DNA from: JAZDEU01 sp043808545
GTDB taxonomy: Bacteria > Patescibacteriota > Patescibacteriia > JAZDEU01
Assembly (NCBI GenBank): GCA_043808545.1
Contig: JAZDEU010000058.1
Location: 1-34,515, forward strand
Length of the DNA: 34,515 bases
Direction of reading: 5' to 3'
Under the pieces are notes generated by a model. That model did not search any database and had not been told where the DNA came from. It worked only from the letters and a program-made list of their open reading frames with translations. Made by a program: the position numbers and the translations under genes. This document shows, piece after piece, positions 7,256 to 15,106 of the stretch (within the stretch, counting starts at the first letter, position 1; each line of letters opens with the position of its first letter).

Positions 7256-8656
7256 ATGCACATAAAATACCGCAGAATAATATGCCTTTTGGCATTCTTA
7301 ATATTTTTTATCTTTACCCCCATAATAATAATATATACTATGGGGTATCGTTATAATTTTAAAAAAAATAAATTTGATAAATTAGGGATGTTATCAATAA
7401 CATTAAAACAAGATGACATAAATATTTATATACATGATGAATTATACGAAAAAAGAGTTCAAAAATATCCTTTTATACCTAAAATGTTTTTAAGTAAAAT
7501 TGAACATACAAGAAATATTATGATCTCAATGTTGCCGGGAGAGTATAATATAAAACTAGAGAAAGAAAATTACTTTCCTTGGGAAAATAATATTGTAATA
7601 AATCCAAACTTAACTGCTTTCGCGCCGCAAATAATGCTATTTAAAAAATCATCTCCCGTAAAATTATTAAATGGCGGCTTAAAAGATATGTCTCTTGATA
7701 AAAAAGATAATTTATACTTTACAAGAAAAGATAACGCAACGACAACTCTTTCATTCCTTGCTCTAAACAATGGAAAAACAAAAGATATATACGAATGGAA
7801 AACATCTGAAGATATGGAATATTTCCCGTCAGTTAATAACGAGAGAATACAAATAAAAGACGGGGAGAAAAATTTAATACTTGATCCGCTAATGCCTCAA
7901 ACGGCGATAGATATAAAAGGGTTCGCTAAAAATTATGATTTTTATAATATGAAATGGCCAGCTGATAGCGATTATATCCTCTATGCTTTAGAAAAAAACA
8001 GCGATATCATATATAAAATAGATATTATAGAAAAAAAAATAATACCTTACGCTTCGGCTAAATGCGAGGATTATATAATATATGCGAATTCTCTCTATAT
8101 AATAACAAAAGATGAAGTTGCAAAAAAAACCGCTATAAAACTATTAAACAACGGGGATGAGAAAGAAATAGCTATTCTGCCTTACGGAGAAAAAATAAAT
8201 TTTATAGGAGCGGAAAAAGATTACTTGCTAATACAGGATAAAAATTCTAAAACCACTTATCTTATAGAACCGGACGCCAATACTTATTCAAAAATAGAAG
8301 CGACATTCAATGAAGCGAAAAGCATAAAATGGAACAGCGCAAAAAATAAAATATTATACGCGAATGATTTTGAAATTTGGGTTTATGATCTGCAAGAAAA
8401 TAAAAACTCCCTAATAACGCGATTAAGCAGTTCAATAAAAGATGTATACTGGCATAGAAATGACAATTGCATACTATTTAATACTGATTCTGACATAAAT
8501 ATTATAGAGTACAACTTCATTAGCCAAAGAAATCTAACAACTATTTTAGAATGGGACAATACTAATGAAATTATATTTACAAACGAAGAAAAAGAAATTT
8601 TATTTACTGTTGAGGAAGGAGAACAAAGCGGATTATTTAGCTTTGAATTGTATTAA
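7256..8656 (+). CDS. Membrane-anchored PEGA-like domain protein with beta-propeller-like C-terminus
   Basis: No exact function recognised. Residues 7-28 form one hydrophobic segment (CLLAFLIFFIFTPIIIIYTM) after a basic start, so the rest should lie outside the membrane. Residues 40-115 resemble a PEGA domain: ITLKQDDINIYIHDE, then LPGEYNIKLEKENYFPWE, the usual 'pG.Y.i.l....Y' ending. The remaining 340 residues show repeated strand-rich blocks such as FPSVNNERIQIKDGEKNL and SIKWNSAKNKILYAND, typical of a beta-propeller or TolB-like fold. Proteins with this order are common in Patescibacteria and are probably cell-surface sensors or scaffolds. The gene stands alone with its own promoter. Confidence 0.7.
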   Translation: MHIKYRRIICLLAFLIFFIFTPIIIIYTMGYRYNFKKNKFDKLGMLSITLKQDDINIYIHDELYEKRVQKYPFIPKMFLSKIEHTRNIMISMLPGEYNIKLEKENYFPWENNIVINPNLTAFAPQIMLFKKSSPVKLLNGGLKDMSLDKKDNLYFTRKDNATTTLSFLALNNGKTKDIYEWKTSEDMEYFPSVNNERIQIKDGEKNLILDPLMPQTAIDIKGFAKNYDFYNMKWPADSDYILYALEKNSDIIYKIDIIEKKIIPYASAKCEDYIIYANSLYIITKDEVAKKTAIKLLNNGDEKEIAILPYGEKINFIGAEKDYLLIQDKNSKTTYLIEPDANTYSKIEATFNEAKSIKWNSAKNKILYANDFEIWVYDLQENKNSLITRLSSSIKDVYWHRNDNCILFNTDSDINIIEYNFISQRNLTTILEWDNTNEIIFTNEEKEILFTVEEGEQSGLFSFELY

Positions 8657-8888
8657 AAATCCGTCGCCCCCTTCGAATTGGCAAAAAGTATATTTTGCTA
8701 AAATAAACCAAAAAATTTTAATTAGCGACAATCCCAAGTAGTTACGGCTTTTCATTGTTAACAAATTAGTGGATGCGCATCCAAATGCGGATGTTGGGTT
8801 TACGAGCGCTACAGACGCCATGCCTCCTGCATGCGCAGGCAGGTAGCGAGTTTTTGATTAAGTTGCCGACGGCGTAAAATTTTAGCAA
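8657..8888. repeat. Intergenic stretch of short palindromes
   Basis: No gene. It holds GGATGCGCATCC (8773-8784) and CCTGCATGCGCAGG (about 8825-8838, of the CCTGCGCAGG family), plus loosely inverted flanks such as TTTTGCTAAAAT near 8693 and ATTTTAGCAATA near 8879. It separates the PEGA-like gene from the convergent rplL. Confidence 0.55.
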
Positions 8889-8926
8889 TAAAAAACCCCT
8901 TTCAGTTTGAGTGAAAGGAGTTTTTT
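8889..8926. terminator. Bidirectional terminator between PEGA-like gene and rplL
   Basis: CCTTTCA and TGAAAGG form a stem with loop GTTTGAG, flanked by A-rich and T-rich runs on both sides. It can therefore act for the plus-strand gene and for rplJ-rplL on the minus strand. Confidence 0.8.
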
Positions 8927-8945
8927 ATTGAACTTTTTAAAAAAA

Positions 8946-9359
8946 TTATTTTAAAGTAACTTTAGCTCCAGCTTCTTCTAAAACTTTTTTCATATTTTCA
9001 GCATCTGCTTTTGTGGCGCCTTCTTTTATAACTTTAGGAGCTCCGTCTGCTAAATCTTTAGCTTCTTTAAGACCTAATTCTGTGATTGTTCTGATTGCTT
9101 TAATAACGGCGATTTTATTCGCGCCAGCATCAGTTAATTCAACATTAAAGTCGGTCTTTTCTTCAACTGCAACTTCAGCGCCAGCGATGCCTACAGGCAA
9201 CATACCCATTGCCATTACAGGAGCGGCGGCGGATACGCCGAATTTTTCTTCTAAAATTTTAACTAATTCTGATAAATCTAGAACCGACATTTTTTCTATT
9301 TCTGAAACAATGTCAGTAAATTTTTCAGGGATTTGGATTTCTTTTTTTTCTTCACTCAT
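8946..9359 (-). CDS. rplL: 50S ribosomal protein L7/L12
   Basis: Stalk protein of the large subunit that recruits translational GTPases; it binds L10 as dimers. From MSEEKKEIQIP it has 137 residues. Motifs: the N-terminal dimer region (VLDLSELVKILEEKFGVS), a hinge rich in A, V and G, and the C-terminal domain TELGLKEAKDLADGAPKVIK. The frame is open further upstream to 9422, but that extension is hydrophobic and crosses a tandem repeat, so the ATG at 9359 is the start. It is downstream of rplJ in the usual operon. There is no Shine-Dalgarno sequence; four copies of an 8-nt repeat lie just upstream. Confidence 0.95.
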   Translation of the reverse strand: MSEEKKEIQIPEKFTDIVSEIEKMSVLDLSELVKILEEKFGVSAAAPVMAMGMLPVGIAGAEVAVEEKTDFNVELTDAGANKIAVIKAIRTITELGLKEAKDLADGAPKVIKEGATKADAENMKKVLEEAGAKVTLK

Positions 9360-9362
9360 ACA

Positions 9363-9402
9363 TATCAAGAAAACAAGAAAACAAGAAAACAAGAAAACAA
9401 TT
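9363..9402. repeat. Tandem 8-nt repeat upstream of rplL
   Basis: AAGAAAAC is repeated four times on the plus strand, immediately before the rplL start codon. Where a ribosome-binding site would be expected there is only GTTTTCTT on the coding strand. Further upstream (9417-9450) are two small hairpins, TCAGCC-AAA-GGCTGA and TCCGCC-TCT-GGCGGA. Confidence 0.8.
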
Positions 9403-9511
9403 TTAAATTTTCTTTCAGCCAAAGGCTGATCCGCCTCTGGCGGAAATTTCTGAATTTCTTAATTTTCATTAATGTTAATATTTAAAATAAACTAATACTA
9501 AATACATAATA

Positions 9512-10033
9512 CTATATGCTTTCTTTTATGCCATTTAACACATTAACCAACCCCCTGAAGTTGCCTTGCAATACATTAACAAATCCGCTAATGGGGGCTT
9601 GTATAGAACCAACAACCTTCGCCAATAACTCTTCTTTGGTCGGCAAATTAGCTAATGCTAAAACTTCATCGCTTCTAATTATTCTGTTTTCTAAAATTCC
9701 AGCGATAATATTAAACTTATCATTATGATCTTTTTTATATTCCTTAAAAATTCTTGCGGGACCGATTTCATCTTCTCCAAAAGCTATTCCAATATTTTCT
9801 TCTATTTTTACTATCTCGCTATTTTCTAATCCTTTCGCCTTTAGCGCTAAGCTCAATAAATTCTTTTTTGCCACAAAATATTCAATTTTATTCTCTCTGC
9901 ATCTCTTTCTTAAATCTTCTATGTCTTTCACCGTTAAACCGCTAAAATTAGCAATAGCCACGGACTTTTGGTTATCTAATTTATCTTGATAGATTTTTAC
10001 TAACTCTTCTTTTCTAGATTTTGTTTTAGGCAT
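9512..10033 (-). CDS. rplJ: 50S ribosomal protein L10
   Basis: Base of the ribosomal stalk; binds 23S rRNA and carries the L7/L12 dimers, and commonly represses its own operon. The 173 residues fit the family. The protein starts MPKTKSRKEELVKIYQDKL; the typical ANFSGLTVKDIEDLRKRCRE and YFVAKKNLLSLAL follow. The C-terminal helices (IQAPISGFVNVLQGNFRGLV) bind L7/L12. It is the first gene of the rplJ-rplL operon, 152 nt before rplL. An unusually long leader of about 360 nt with attenuator-like features precedes it. Confidence 0.96.
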   Translation of the reverse strand: MPKTKSRKEELVKIYQDKLDNQKSVAIANFSGLTVKDIEDLRKRCRENKIEYFVAKKNLLSLALKAKGLENSEIVKIEENIGIAFGEDEIGPARIFKEYKKDHNDKFNIIAGILENRIIRSDEVLALANLPTKEELLAKVVGSIQAPISGFVNVLQGNFRGLVNVLNGIKESI

Positions 10034-10210
10034 ACAATATAAGTCAAAAGTTAAAAGTCAAAAGTTAAAAGTTAATTTCAATTTTTGATTTTTAATATTT
10101 GAAAAATAATTCTATGGCGCCACATTTATATCGCGATGTTAAAAACTTTTCATCATTCGGATGGGCGCTACCTGCCTGTGCAGGCAGGTTTGTAGTTAGC
10201 GCGTTTAAAA
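10034..10210. repeat. Repeats inserted in the 3' half of the rplJ leader
   Basis: Next to the start codon are direct repeats of AGTCAAAAGTTAAA (10040-10074). Further out a nested palindrome GCGCTA-ACCTGCCTGTGCAGGCAGGT-TAGCGC spans 10165-10202 and belongs to the CCTGCxGCAGG family. No gene is seen here. Confidence 0.65.
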
Positions 10211-10212
10211 CT

Positions 10213-10234
10213 AAAAAAAAGGCTCTTTAAAGCC
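10213..10234 (-). terminator. Possible attenuator terminator in the rplJ leader
   Basis: On the minus strand GGCT and AGCC form a short stem followed by eight T, about 180 nt before rplJ. It is a weak stem, but its position fits an L10-controlled attenuator. Confidence 0.45.
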
Positions 10235-10390
10235 GCAGATTATAGTATAATTAAATTATATGCCTATAAAAACATACAATCTATTTACCTCGGCGAGGCT
10301 AGCATCCCCTCTATTTAGAGGAGGCGAGGGGTGTGTATTTCCCGCTAATTTAAACTCATTTTAGGGTCCACGCTGTCTGTGGCATTGTTT
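10213..10390 (-). promoter_or_regulatory. Ribosomal protein L10 leader (autoregulatory 5' UTR)
   Basis: On the minus strand the leader contains GCCGAGGT (plus 10287-10294), a sequence typical of L10 leaders in other bacteria. It is followed by complementary segments AGATT and AATCT, then the terminator-like hairpin at 10213-10234. In established cases L10 binds such a leader and promotes termination. The assignment rests on motif memory and position; a covariance-model search would settle it. Confidence 0.6.
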
Positions 10391-10400
10391 ATTTTTTATA

Positions 10401-10428
10401 AGTATAACATAAATAAAAAATATGTCAA
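10401..10428 (-). promoter_or_regulatory. Strong promoter of rplJ-rplL
   Basis: Perfect TTGACA (plus 10423-10428) and TATACT (plus 10401-10406) are 16 nt apart on the minus strand, as expected for a highly expressed ribosomal operon. Confidence 0.75.
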
Positions 10429-10470
10429 TGTTAAAAATATAAAATGCCAAGCCATCCTATTACAATATGG

Positions 10471-10577
10471 GACTGTCGCCGAATAGCAAATTTTACGATT
10501 TTTGAAAAAAATTTTGGCTTAATAAAGCCTGAAAGTTTTCAAAATTTTGTAAAAAACCGCATTCGGCGACACGCCCA
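10471..10577. repeat. Palindromic element, GTCGCCGAAT family
   Basis: TGTCGCCGAAT (from 10476) pairs with ATTCGGCGACA (to 10572). The inner arms (CAAATTTTACGATTTTTGAA against TTCAAAATTTTGTAAAAAAC) pair imperfectly around AAGCCT. It lies between the divergent rplJ and membrane-protein promoters. A related pair, CCGCCAAA and TTTGGCG, is found at 26192-26332. Confidence 0.7.
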
Positions 10578-10619
10578 ATATGTTTAATATCTAATAATTT
10601 TTCACAATTAATAAAAAAT

Positions 10620-10648
10620 TTGCTTTAAAAGCAAGCTTTCTGTATAAT
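10620..10648 (+). promoter_or_regulatory. Promoter of the 750-residue membrane protein gene
   Basis: TTGCTT (10620-10625) and a perfect TATAAT (10643-10648) with an extended TG are 17 nt apart, about 40 nt before the ATG at 10687. No Shine-Dalgarno sequence follows. Confidence 0.65.
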
Positions 10649-10686
10649 AGTAGTATTATAGTAAAACCTCTAATTTTTTTCAATTT

Positions 10687-12939
10687 ATGACTTTCATTCT
10701 TCTTTTACTAGTTTTAAATATTCTATTTTTTAAATCCAGCTTCTTGGGGATAATTTTAGGCGGCTTCTATCTCTTAAACTATGGGAAAAAGTTAGGAAAA
10801 TGGATTTTCCCAAAAGAAGACAGTATATACCAAACTCTTTTTGGCATATTTTTTATTTTAATATTCTTATCATCCTTCGGAGCGGTAATATATTATTTTT
10901 ATAAATTAAACAGCATTGTCGTTTTGCTTATTTTATTATCAATCCCTTGTCTAATAAAAAAATTATATAAAAAATATCCTTTGAAAATTTGTCCAGATGT
11001 TTACAAAAAAAGTTATTTTTGGGAAACAACTTTTATTAAGACTGTCCAAAACTTTCTCCTCTACGCTTTTAATAAAAAAGAATTCCGCAAAAAAATATTT
11101 ACTAAAATAAAAAATTTCCTATTATCTGCAAAAACTTTATATTTAATAATATTTTTAGTATTATTAAAAACATCTTTTAGCTATTCTACATCGCAAGCAG
11201 TTCGTTCGCCGTGGCTCGTATTGCCAAGATGGCATATCTTCCTTTATTTTATCTCAACTGCGTTGTTAATATCAATAATATTAAAAGAAAAATCCAGCAA
11301 GCCGCTTTTATTTATTATTTTGCATACTTTTTTAACTTCCAGTTTAGCTTTAATAATTTATAAATTAGGATATGGATTTGATCCATTTATCCATCAAGCG
11401 ACAGAAAAAATAATTTTTGAAAAAGGATTTATCTTGCCAAAGCCATTATATTATTTAGGGCAATATTCATTAGTCGTGATCCTATCTCATATTTTTCAAA
11501 AATCCACCGCAATTATTGATAAATTTTTAGTCCCCTTAATGTATTCTATATATATCCCTATCTTTGCTTATTTTAGTTTAAGCAAATTTTTAAAGGATCA
11601 TAATAAATATATTTTTTTATCGCTTCTTTCTATTCTAATTTTGCCATGCGCAAGTTTTATCGCGACAACCCCGCAGGCATTAGCTAACATTTTAGCTATC
11701 GTAATTGTATTTTTATCATTATTATATATTATTGTAGAGACAGGTTTTAAACCTGTCTCTACGGTAAAACACCTCATGTTTTTTCTTGCTGTTGCAACGA
11801 TTCTAATCCATCCCCTCACAGGACTTTGTGTATTTATATTTCTTTTAATTTTATTTACTGTAAATAAAAAGTTTAAATTTAAAAAAATTATTTTACCGAT
11901 AATAATAATTATATCATCGGTTATTATTCCTTTTATTTTTTCTTTGAGTTCCACTTTAAAAACAAAAATAAATTTTGATAGTTTCACTATATTCTCCCTT
12001 CCATTATTTAATACCGCGCGCCAATATAACCTTATAAAAGATTTTGTCTATCTGTATGGCGGCAATATCACATTTATTTTTTTAATAATTTCAATCTTGG
12101 GAATAATAATTTTTCATTATCATAAAAATAATACATACGCGGATAGTTCAAATATTATTGAGGGAGATGCTGATACAGTCCAATCTGCTATAATATTTCC
12201 ATACCTTTTAACTTTCTTAATATTGGTTGCTAATTACATAATATTAAAAATTTTTATTTCCTTCAATGCGTTAATATATTACGAGCAAAATAATTACGCG
12301 GAAAGGCTTTTTACTTTAAGTCTTTATTTTTTACTGCCATTTTTTATTATCGCTTTTTATTATTTTTTTAAAAAATTAGGTTCTTTTAAGGAAAAAACAT
12401 ATATCAAAATTTTCTTTTTTTCTTTATTCGCATTGTGGATAACTTCATCTTTTTACTTAACTTATCCGAGATATGATAATTATTCCGCGGATAGAGGCTA
12501 TAATGTTTCAGAAGCAGATTTTCATGCCGTAGAATTTATAAATAAAAATGAAAATGAAAATAATTATATTGTTCTTGCGAATCAAAATACTTCAGCCGCC
12601 GCGCTCTCTGAATACGGATTTTTAAAATACTTTGCCCTTCGCAGCTTTAGCGAAGGAGGGTTTATCTCCGACAGCGAAAAAAGGTTAGAACAAATTTTTT
12701 ATTATCCAATTCCAACTTCAAGCCCGCTTTATGATTATTATTTAGAGATGGTAAATATAAAACCAACTCGCGAAGTTATGAAAAAAGCTATGGATTTAGC
12801 CGGAGTGAAAACAGGTTATTTTGTGATTTGCGATTATTGGTGGAAATCGGATCAGATTATAGAAAAAGCGAAATTAGAAGCTGATGAGTATTATAGTATT
12901 AAAGGAGGCAAGAGTTATGTATTTAGATATACATTATAA
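10687..12939 (+). CDS. Large multi-pass membrane protein, GT-C-like architecture
   Basis: Function not recognised. The 750 residues hold about a dozen hydrophobic segments between residues 1 and 585. They are followed by a soluble extracytoplasmic domain of about 165 residues (from YPRYDNYSADRGYNVSEAD). Many membrane spans plus a C-terminal soluble domain resemble GT-C glycosyltransferases or oligosaccharide-handling proteins, but no catalytic motif is certain. Two palindromes are embedded in frame: 11734-11762 encodes VETGFKPVST in a loop between spans, and 12636-12656 encodes part of ALRSFSEGGF in the soluble domain. The next gene is a radical SAM enzyme 64 nt downstream. A role in envelope glycan or lipid metabolism is inference. 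Confidence 0.7.
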   Translation: MTFILLLLVLNILFFKSSFLGIILGGFYLLNYGKKLGKWIFPKEDSIYQTLFGIFFILIFLSSFGAVIYYFYKLNSIVVLLILLSIPCLIKKLYKKYPLKICPDVYKKSYFWETTFIKTVQNFLLYAFNKKEFRKKIFTKIKNFLLSAKTLYLIIFLVLLKTSFSYSTSQAVRSPWLVLPRWHIFLYFISTALLISIILKEKSSKPLLFIILHTFLTSSLALIIYKLGYGFDPFIHQATEKIIFEKGFILPKPLYYLGQYSLVVILSHIFQKSTAIIDKFLVPLMYSIYIPIFAYFSLSKFLKDHNKYIFLSLLSILILPCASFIATTPQALANILAIVIVFLSLLYIIVETGFKPVSTVKHLMFFLAVATILIHPLTGLCVFIFLLILFTVNKKFKFKKIILPIIIIISSVIIPFIFSLSSTLKTKINFDSFTIFSLPLFNTARQYNLIKDFVYLYGGNITFIFLIISILGIIIFHYHKNNTYADSSNIIEGDADTVQSAIIFPYLLTFLILVANYIILKIFISFNALIYYEQNNYAERLFTLSLYFLLPFFIIAFYYFFKKLGSFKEKTYIKIFFFSLFALWITSSFYLTYPRYDNYSADRGYNVSEADFHAVEFINKNENENNYIVLANQNTSAAALSEYGFLKYFALRSFSEGGFISDSEKRLEQIFYYPIPTSSPLYDYYLEMVNIKPTREVMKKAMDLAGVKTGYFVICDYWWKSDQIIEKAKLEADEYYSIKGGKSYVFRYTL
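11734..11762. repeat. Perfect 29-nt palindrome inside a coding gene
   Basis: Fourteen bases on each side of a single T pair exactly (GTAGAGACAGGTTT and its complement). It is read in frame as VETGFKPVST and leaves the gene open. Confidence 0.9.
12636..12656. repeat. Short palindrome CCTTCGC-AGCTTTA-GCGAAGG in a coding gene
   Basis: A 7-bp stem with a 7-nt loop, followed by AGGG. It is read in frame in the soluble domain of the membrane protein. It resembles the TTCG-rich palindromes in the intergenic regions. Confidence 0.6.
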
Positions 12940-13003
12940 ATCGTTCTTTTTTTTGATCTTTCAAAAATAAACCAATTCAATTAAAGCATGGAGGAATATA
13001 CAG

Positions 13004-14851
13004 ATGAATATTCATGAAATAAATGAAGGAGATTTACGGATATTGATGATATATCCAAAATTTCCCACAACATATTGGGGTCTTCAGTATGCAGTAAAAT
13101 TTGTCGGCGCAATATCATCTATGCCTCCACTAGGATTGTTGACAATTGCGGCATTATTGCCAAATTATTGTGAAGTAAATTTAGTGGATATGAATGTAGC
13201 GCCTCTTTTAGAAAAAGATATTACAAGGGCTGATATAATTTTTATATCCGCTATGCTCGCGCAACAAGATTCTTTTAAACTTGTCGCAAGTATCTGTAAA
13301 AGACCTGGAAAAATTATAATCGCTGGCGGTCCATATCCAAGCTCTTGCCATGAAAAAATCACTGATGTAGATTCTGTTGTTGTTGGAGAAGCTGAAAATA
13401 CAATAGACATCCTTTTTAAAGACTTAAAAAAAGGAAAGTTAGAAAAGTTGTATAAAAGCGGCAATTATCCAGATCTTGAAGAAAGTCCCATCCCAAGGTA
13501 TGATTTACTGCCCAATATGAATGCTTACGCAACTATGTCAATGCAATATTCGCGAGGTTGCCCTTATGAATGTGAATTTTGCGATATAATAAAGATGTTC
13601 GGCAGAAAAATGAGAACGAAAACAGTTGCTCAAATAATCGCTGAAATGGAGCAACTTTATAAGTTAGGCTGGAGAGGTCCTGTTTTTATTGTAGATGACA
13701 ATTTTATTGGAAAGAAAAAAACAATAAAAACGGAAGTGTTGCCTGCAATAGCTAGATGGCAAAAAAAACATGGGCATCCATTTGATCTATTTACAGAAGC
13801 TTCAATAGACGTTGCGGAGAACGAACTTTTGCAGTTATTAGCAGAAGCAGGTTTTAATATGCTCTTTATCGGTTTTGAAACAGTATCAAAAGAATCACTA
13901 GAAGAAACTGGAAAAAATCAAAATTTAGATAAAGGAGTTGCTAATGTAGCAGAAAGGTATCTAGCCAGCGTATTAAAAATTCAACAAGCTGGAATAGAGG
14001 TGACTGGAGGATTTATTGTAGGGTTTGACAATGATCCTAAAAATATTTTTGATCGATTAACAGTTTTTATACAAAGTTCAGGAATTGTTCTTGCAATGGT
14101 TGGTTTATTATCAGCTCTTCCTGGCACCAAACTATACGAACGGCTTAAAAAAGCGGGACGTTTGTTGGGAGATTCATCTGGTAATAATACTCATGATTTG
14201 TGCTTGAATTTTAAACCGTTAAATATGTCCATAGAGGAAATAATCGCAGGTTATAAAAAAGTTATTACACATATTTATAACCCAAAACATTATTTCCAAA
14301 GATGCTTGACGCACTTGCGAAACTTGAAACCTCACCAAACTTCCACGCGGAGGGTAAAAAAAACCGAAATACTCGCGCTTGTTAAATCTTTGGTTATCCA
14401 AACTTGGTCTCACTATAGATGGAATTACTGGAATTTTCTATTACGTTCTTTGTTTATCAAACCGAAGATGTTTCCCGAAACGATAAGACTCGCGATTATG
14501 GGACATCATTTCTTCAAAATAACTGAAGAGATTTTAGCAGTTGATGCTTTTAAAACAGAGGCGGTGAGCATAAAGGAAATATATGAGCAAAAAATTAAAA
14601 CCACAAAAGAGTGGATAGAAAGCAAAACAAACCAGCTCCAAGTGGTTTGTGCTTCTTTTAAAAAGGAGGAAATAGAATCAAAAATAGTTGAATTACAAAA
14701 TTTAAAGGATAAACTCTTAAAAGAGCTTAAAAAACGATATTATAAAATTGACGTTGATTTTAGGCATTATGTTGTAGATCTTCTTGTAAATATTGAAGAA
14801 ACTCTTAACAATTGTTTAAATCAACTAATAGAGATTATCCCTTCAAAATAG
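13004..14851 (+). CDS. B12-binding radical SAM protein (DUF4070-type) with extra C-terminal region
   Basis: Radical SAM enzyme with an N-terminal cobalamin-binding-like domain (residues 10-150: ILMIYPKFP, PPLGLLTIAALLP, IIIAGGPYPSS, VVVGEAENT). The iron-sulfur cluster motif is CPYECEFC, with cysteines at 186, 190 and 193. The barrel continues with FIVDDNFIGKKK, LFTEASIDVAENELLQLLAE, FIGFETVSKESLEETGKNQN and GGFIVGFDNDPKNIF. The part around residues 390-440 matches the DUF4070 region of such enzymes. About 150 further residues are charged and probably coiled-coil. It has a clear Shine-Dalgarno GGAGG (12990-12994), rare in this window, and codon use somewhat unlike its neighbours, so it may be acquired. 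The substrate cannot be told. Confidence 0.85.
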   Translation: MNIHEINEGDLRILMIYPKFPTTYWGLQYAVKFVGAISSMPPLGLLTIAALLPNYCEVNLVDMNVAPLLEKDITRADIIFISAMLAQQDSFKLVASICKRPGKIIIAGGPYPSSCHEKITDVDSVVVGEAENTIDILFKDLKKGKLEKLYKSGNYPDLEESPIPRYDLLPNMNAYATMSMQYSRGCPYECEFCDIIKMFGRKMRTKTVAQIIAEMEQLYKLGWRGPVFIVDDNFIGKKKTIKTEVLPAIARWQKKHGHPFDLFTEASIDVAENELLQLLAEAGFNMLFIGFETVSKESLEETGKNQNLDKGVANVAERYLASVLKIQQAGIEVTGGFIVGFDNDPKNIFDRLTVFIQSSGIVLAMVGLLSALPGTKLYERLKKAGRLLGDSSGNNTHDLCLNFKPLNMSIEEIIAGYKKVITHIYNPKHYFQRCLTHLRNLKPHQTSTRRVKKTEILALVKSLVIQTWSHYRWNYWNFLLRSLFIKPKMFPETIRLAIMGHHFFKITEEILAVDAFKTEAVSIKEIYEQKIKTTKEWIESKTNQLQVVCASFKKEEIESKIVELQNLKDKLLKELKKRYYKIDVDFRHYVVDLLVNIEETLNNCLNQLIEIIPSK

Positions 14852-14870
14852 CATAGCACATTATACAATA

Positions 14871-15077
14871 GGTGAGACAAGGACATTAGCAACGCATCCT
14901 AATGGGGTGCGAGTGTTAAAATTTTAGCATCGGAGGGGTACTAAATGCCTAAACGCACACTTTCTTGTCTCACCTTTACCGCCACGCATTGAACGCCCTG
15001 CGATCAATGAGTGGCGGTTCGCTCTTAACTTGAAAAGCCTTTGAACTGGCAACTACCATTCAAAGGCTTCTTTTTTT
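14871..15077 (+). ncRNA. Candidate structured RNA or 3' UTR element
   Basis: Between the radical SAM gene and the convergent rsmI. GGTGAGACAAG (14871-14881) closes with CTTGTCTCACC (14964-14974). Inside is a hairpin CGCATCC-TAAT-GGGGTGCG. A second stem ACCGCCAC.CATTGA / TCAATG.GTGGCGGT spans 14978-15018, and the terminator at 15033-15077 ends it. TATACA just upstream (about 14861) may be a -10 box. Inside lies a 15-codon frame (14945-14992) behind GGAGGGG. I recognise no known RNA family, so this could equally be two palindromic repeats. Confidence 0.4.
15033..15077 (+). terminator. Rho-independent terminator between radical SAM gene and rsmI
   Basis: AAAAGCCTTTGAA and TTCAAAGGCTT form a long stem around a 13-nt loop, followed by C and seven T. 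It would end plus-strand transcription from the radical SAM gene and may also work for rsmI. Confidence 0.85.
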
Positions 15078-15106
15078 ATTAGTGCTCCGTAAAAATCATT
15101 TCTCAA

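Noticed and set aside
9360..9422. N-terminal extension of L7/L12 (hydrophobic, signal-like)
   Set aside because: It is encoded by the tandem repeat; the conserved protein starts at 9359.
9013..9429. 138-codon plus-strand frame over rplL
   Set aside because: It is antisense to a clear ribosomal protein gene in a low-complexity alanine-rich region.
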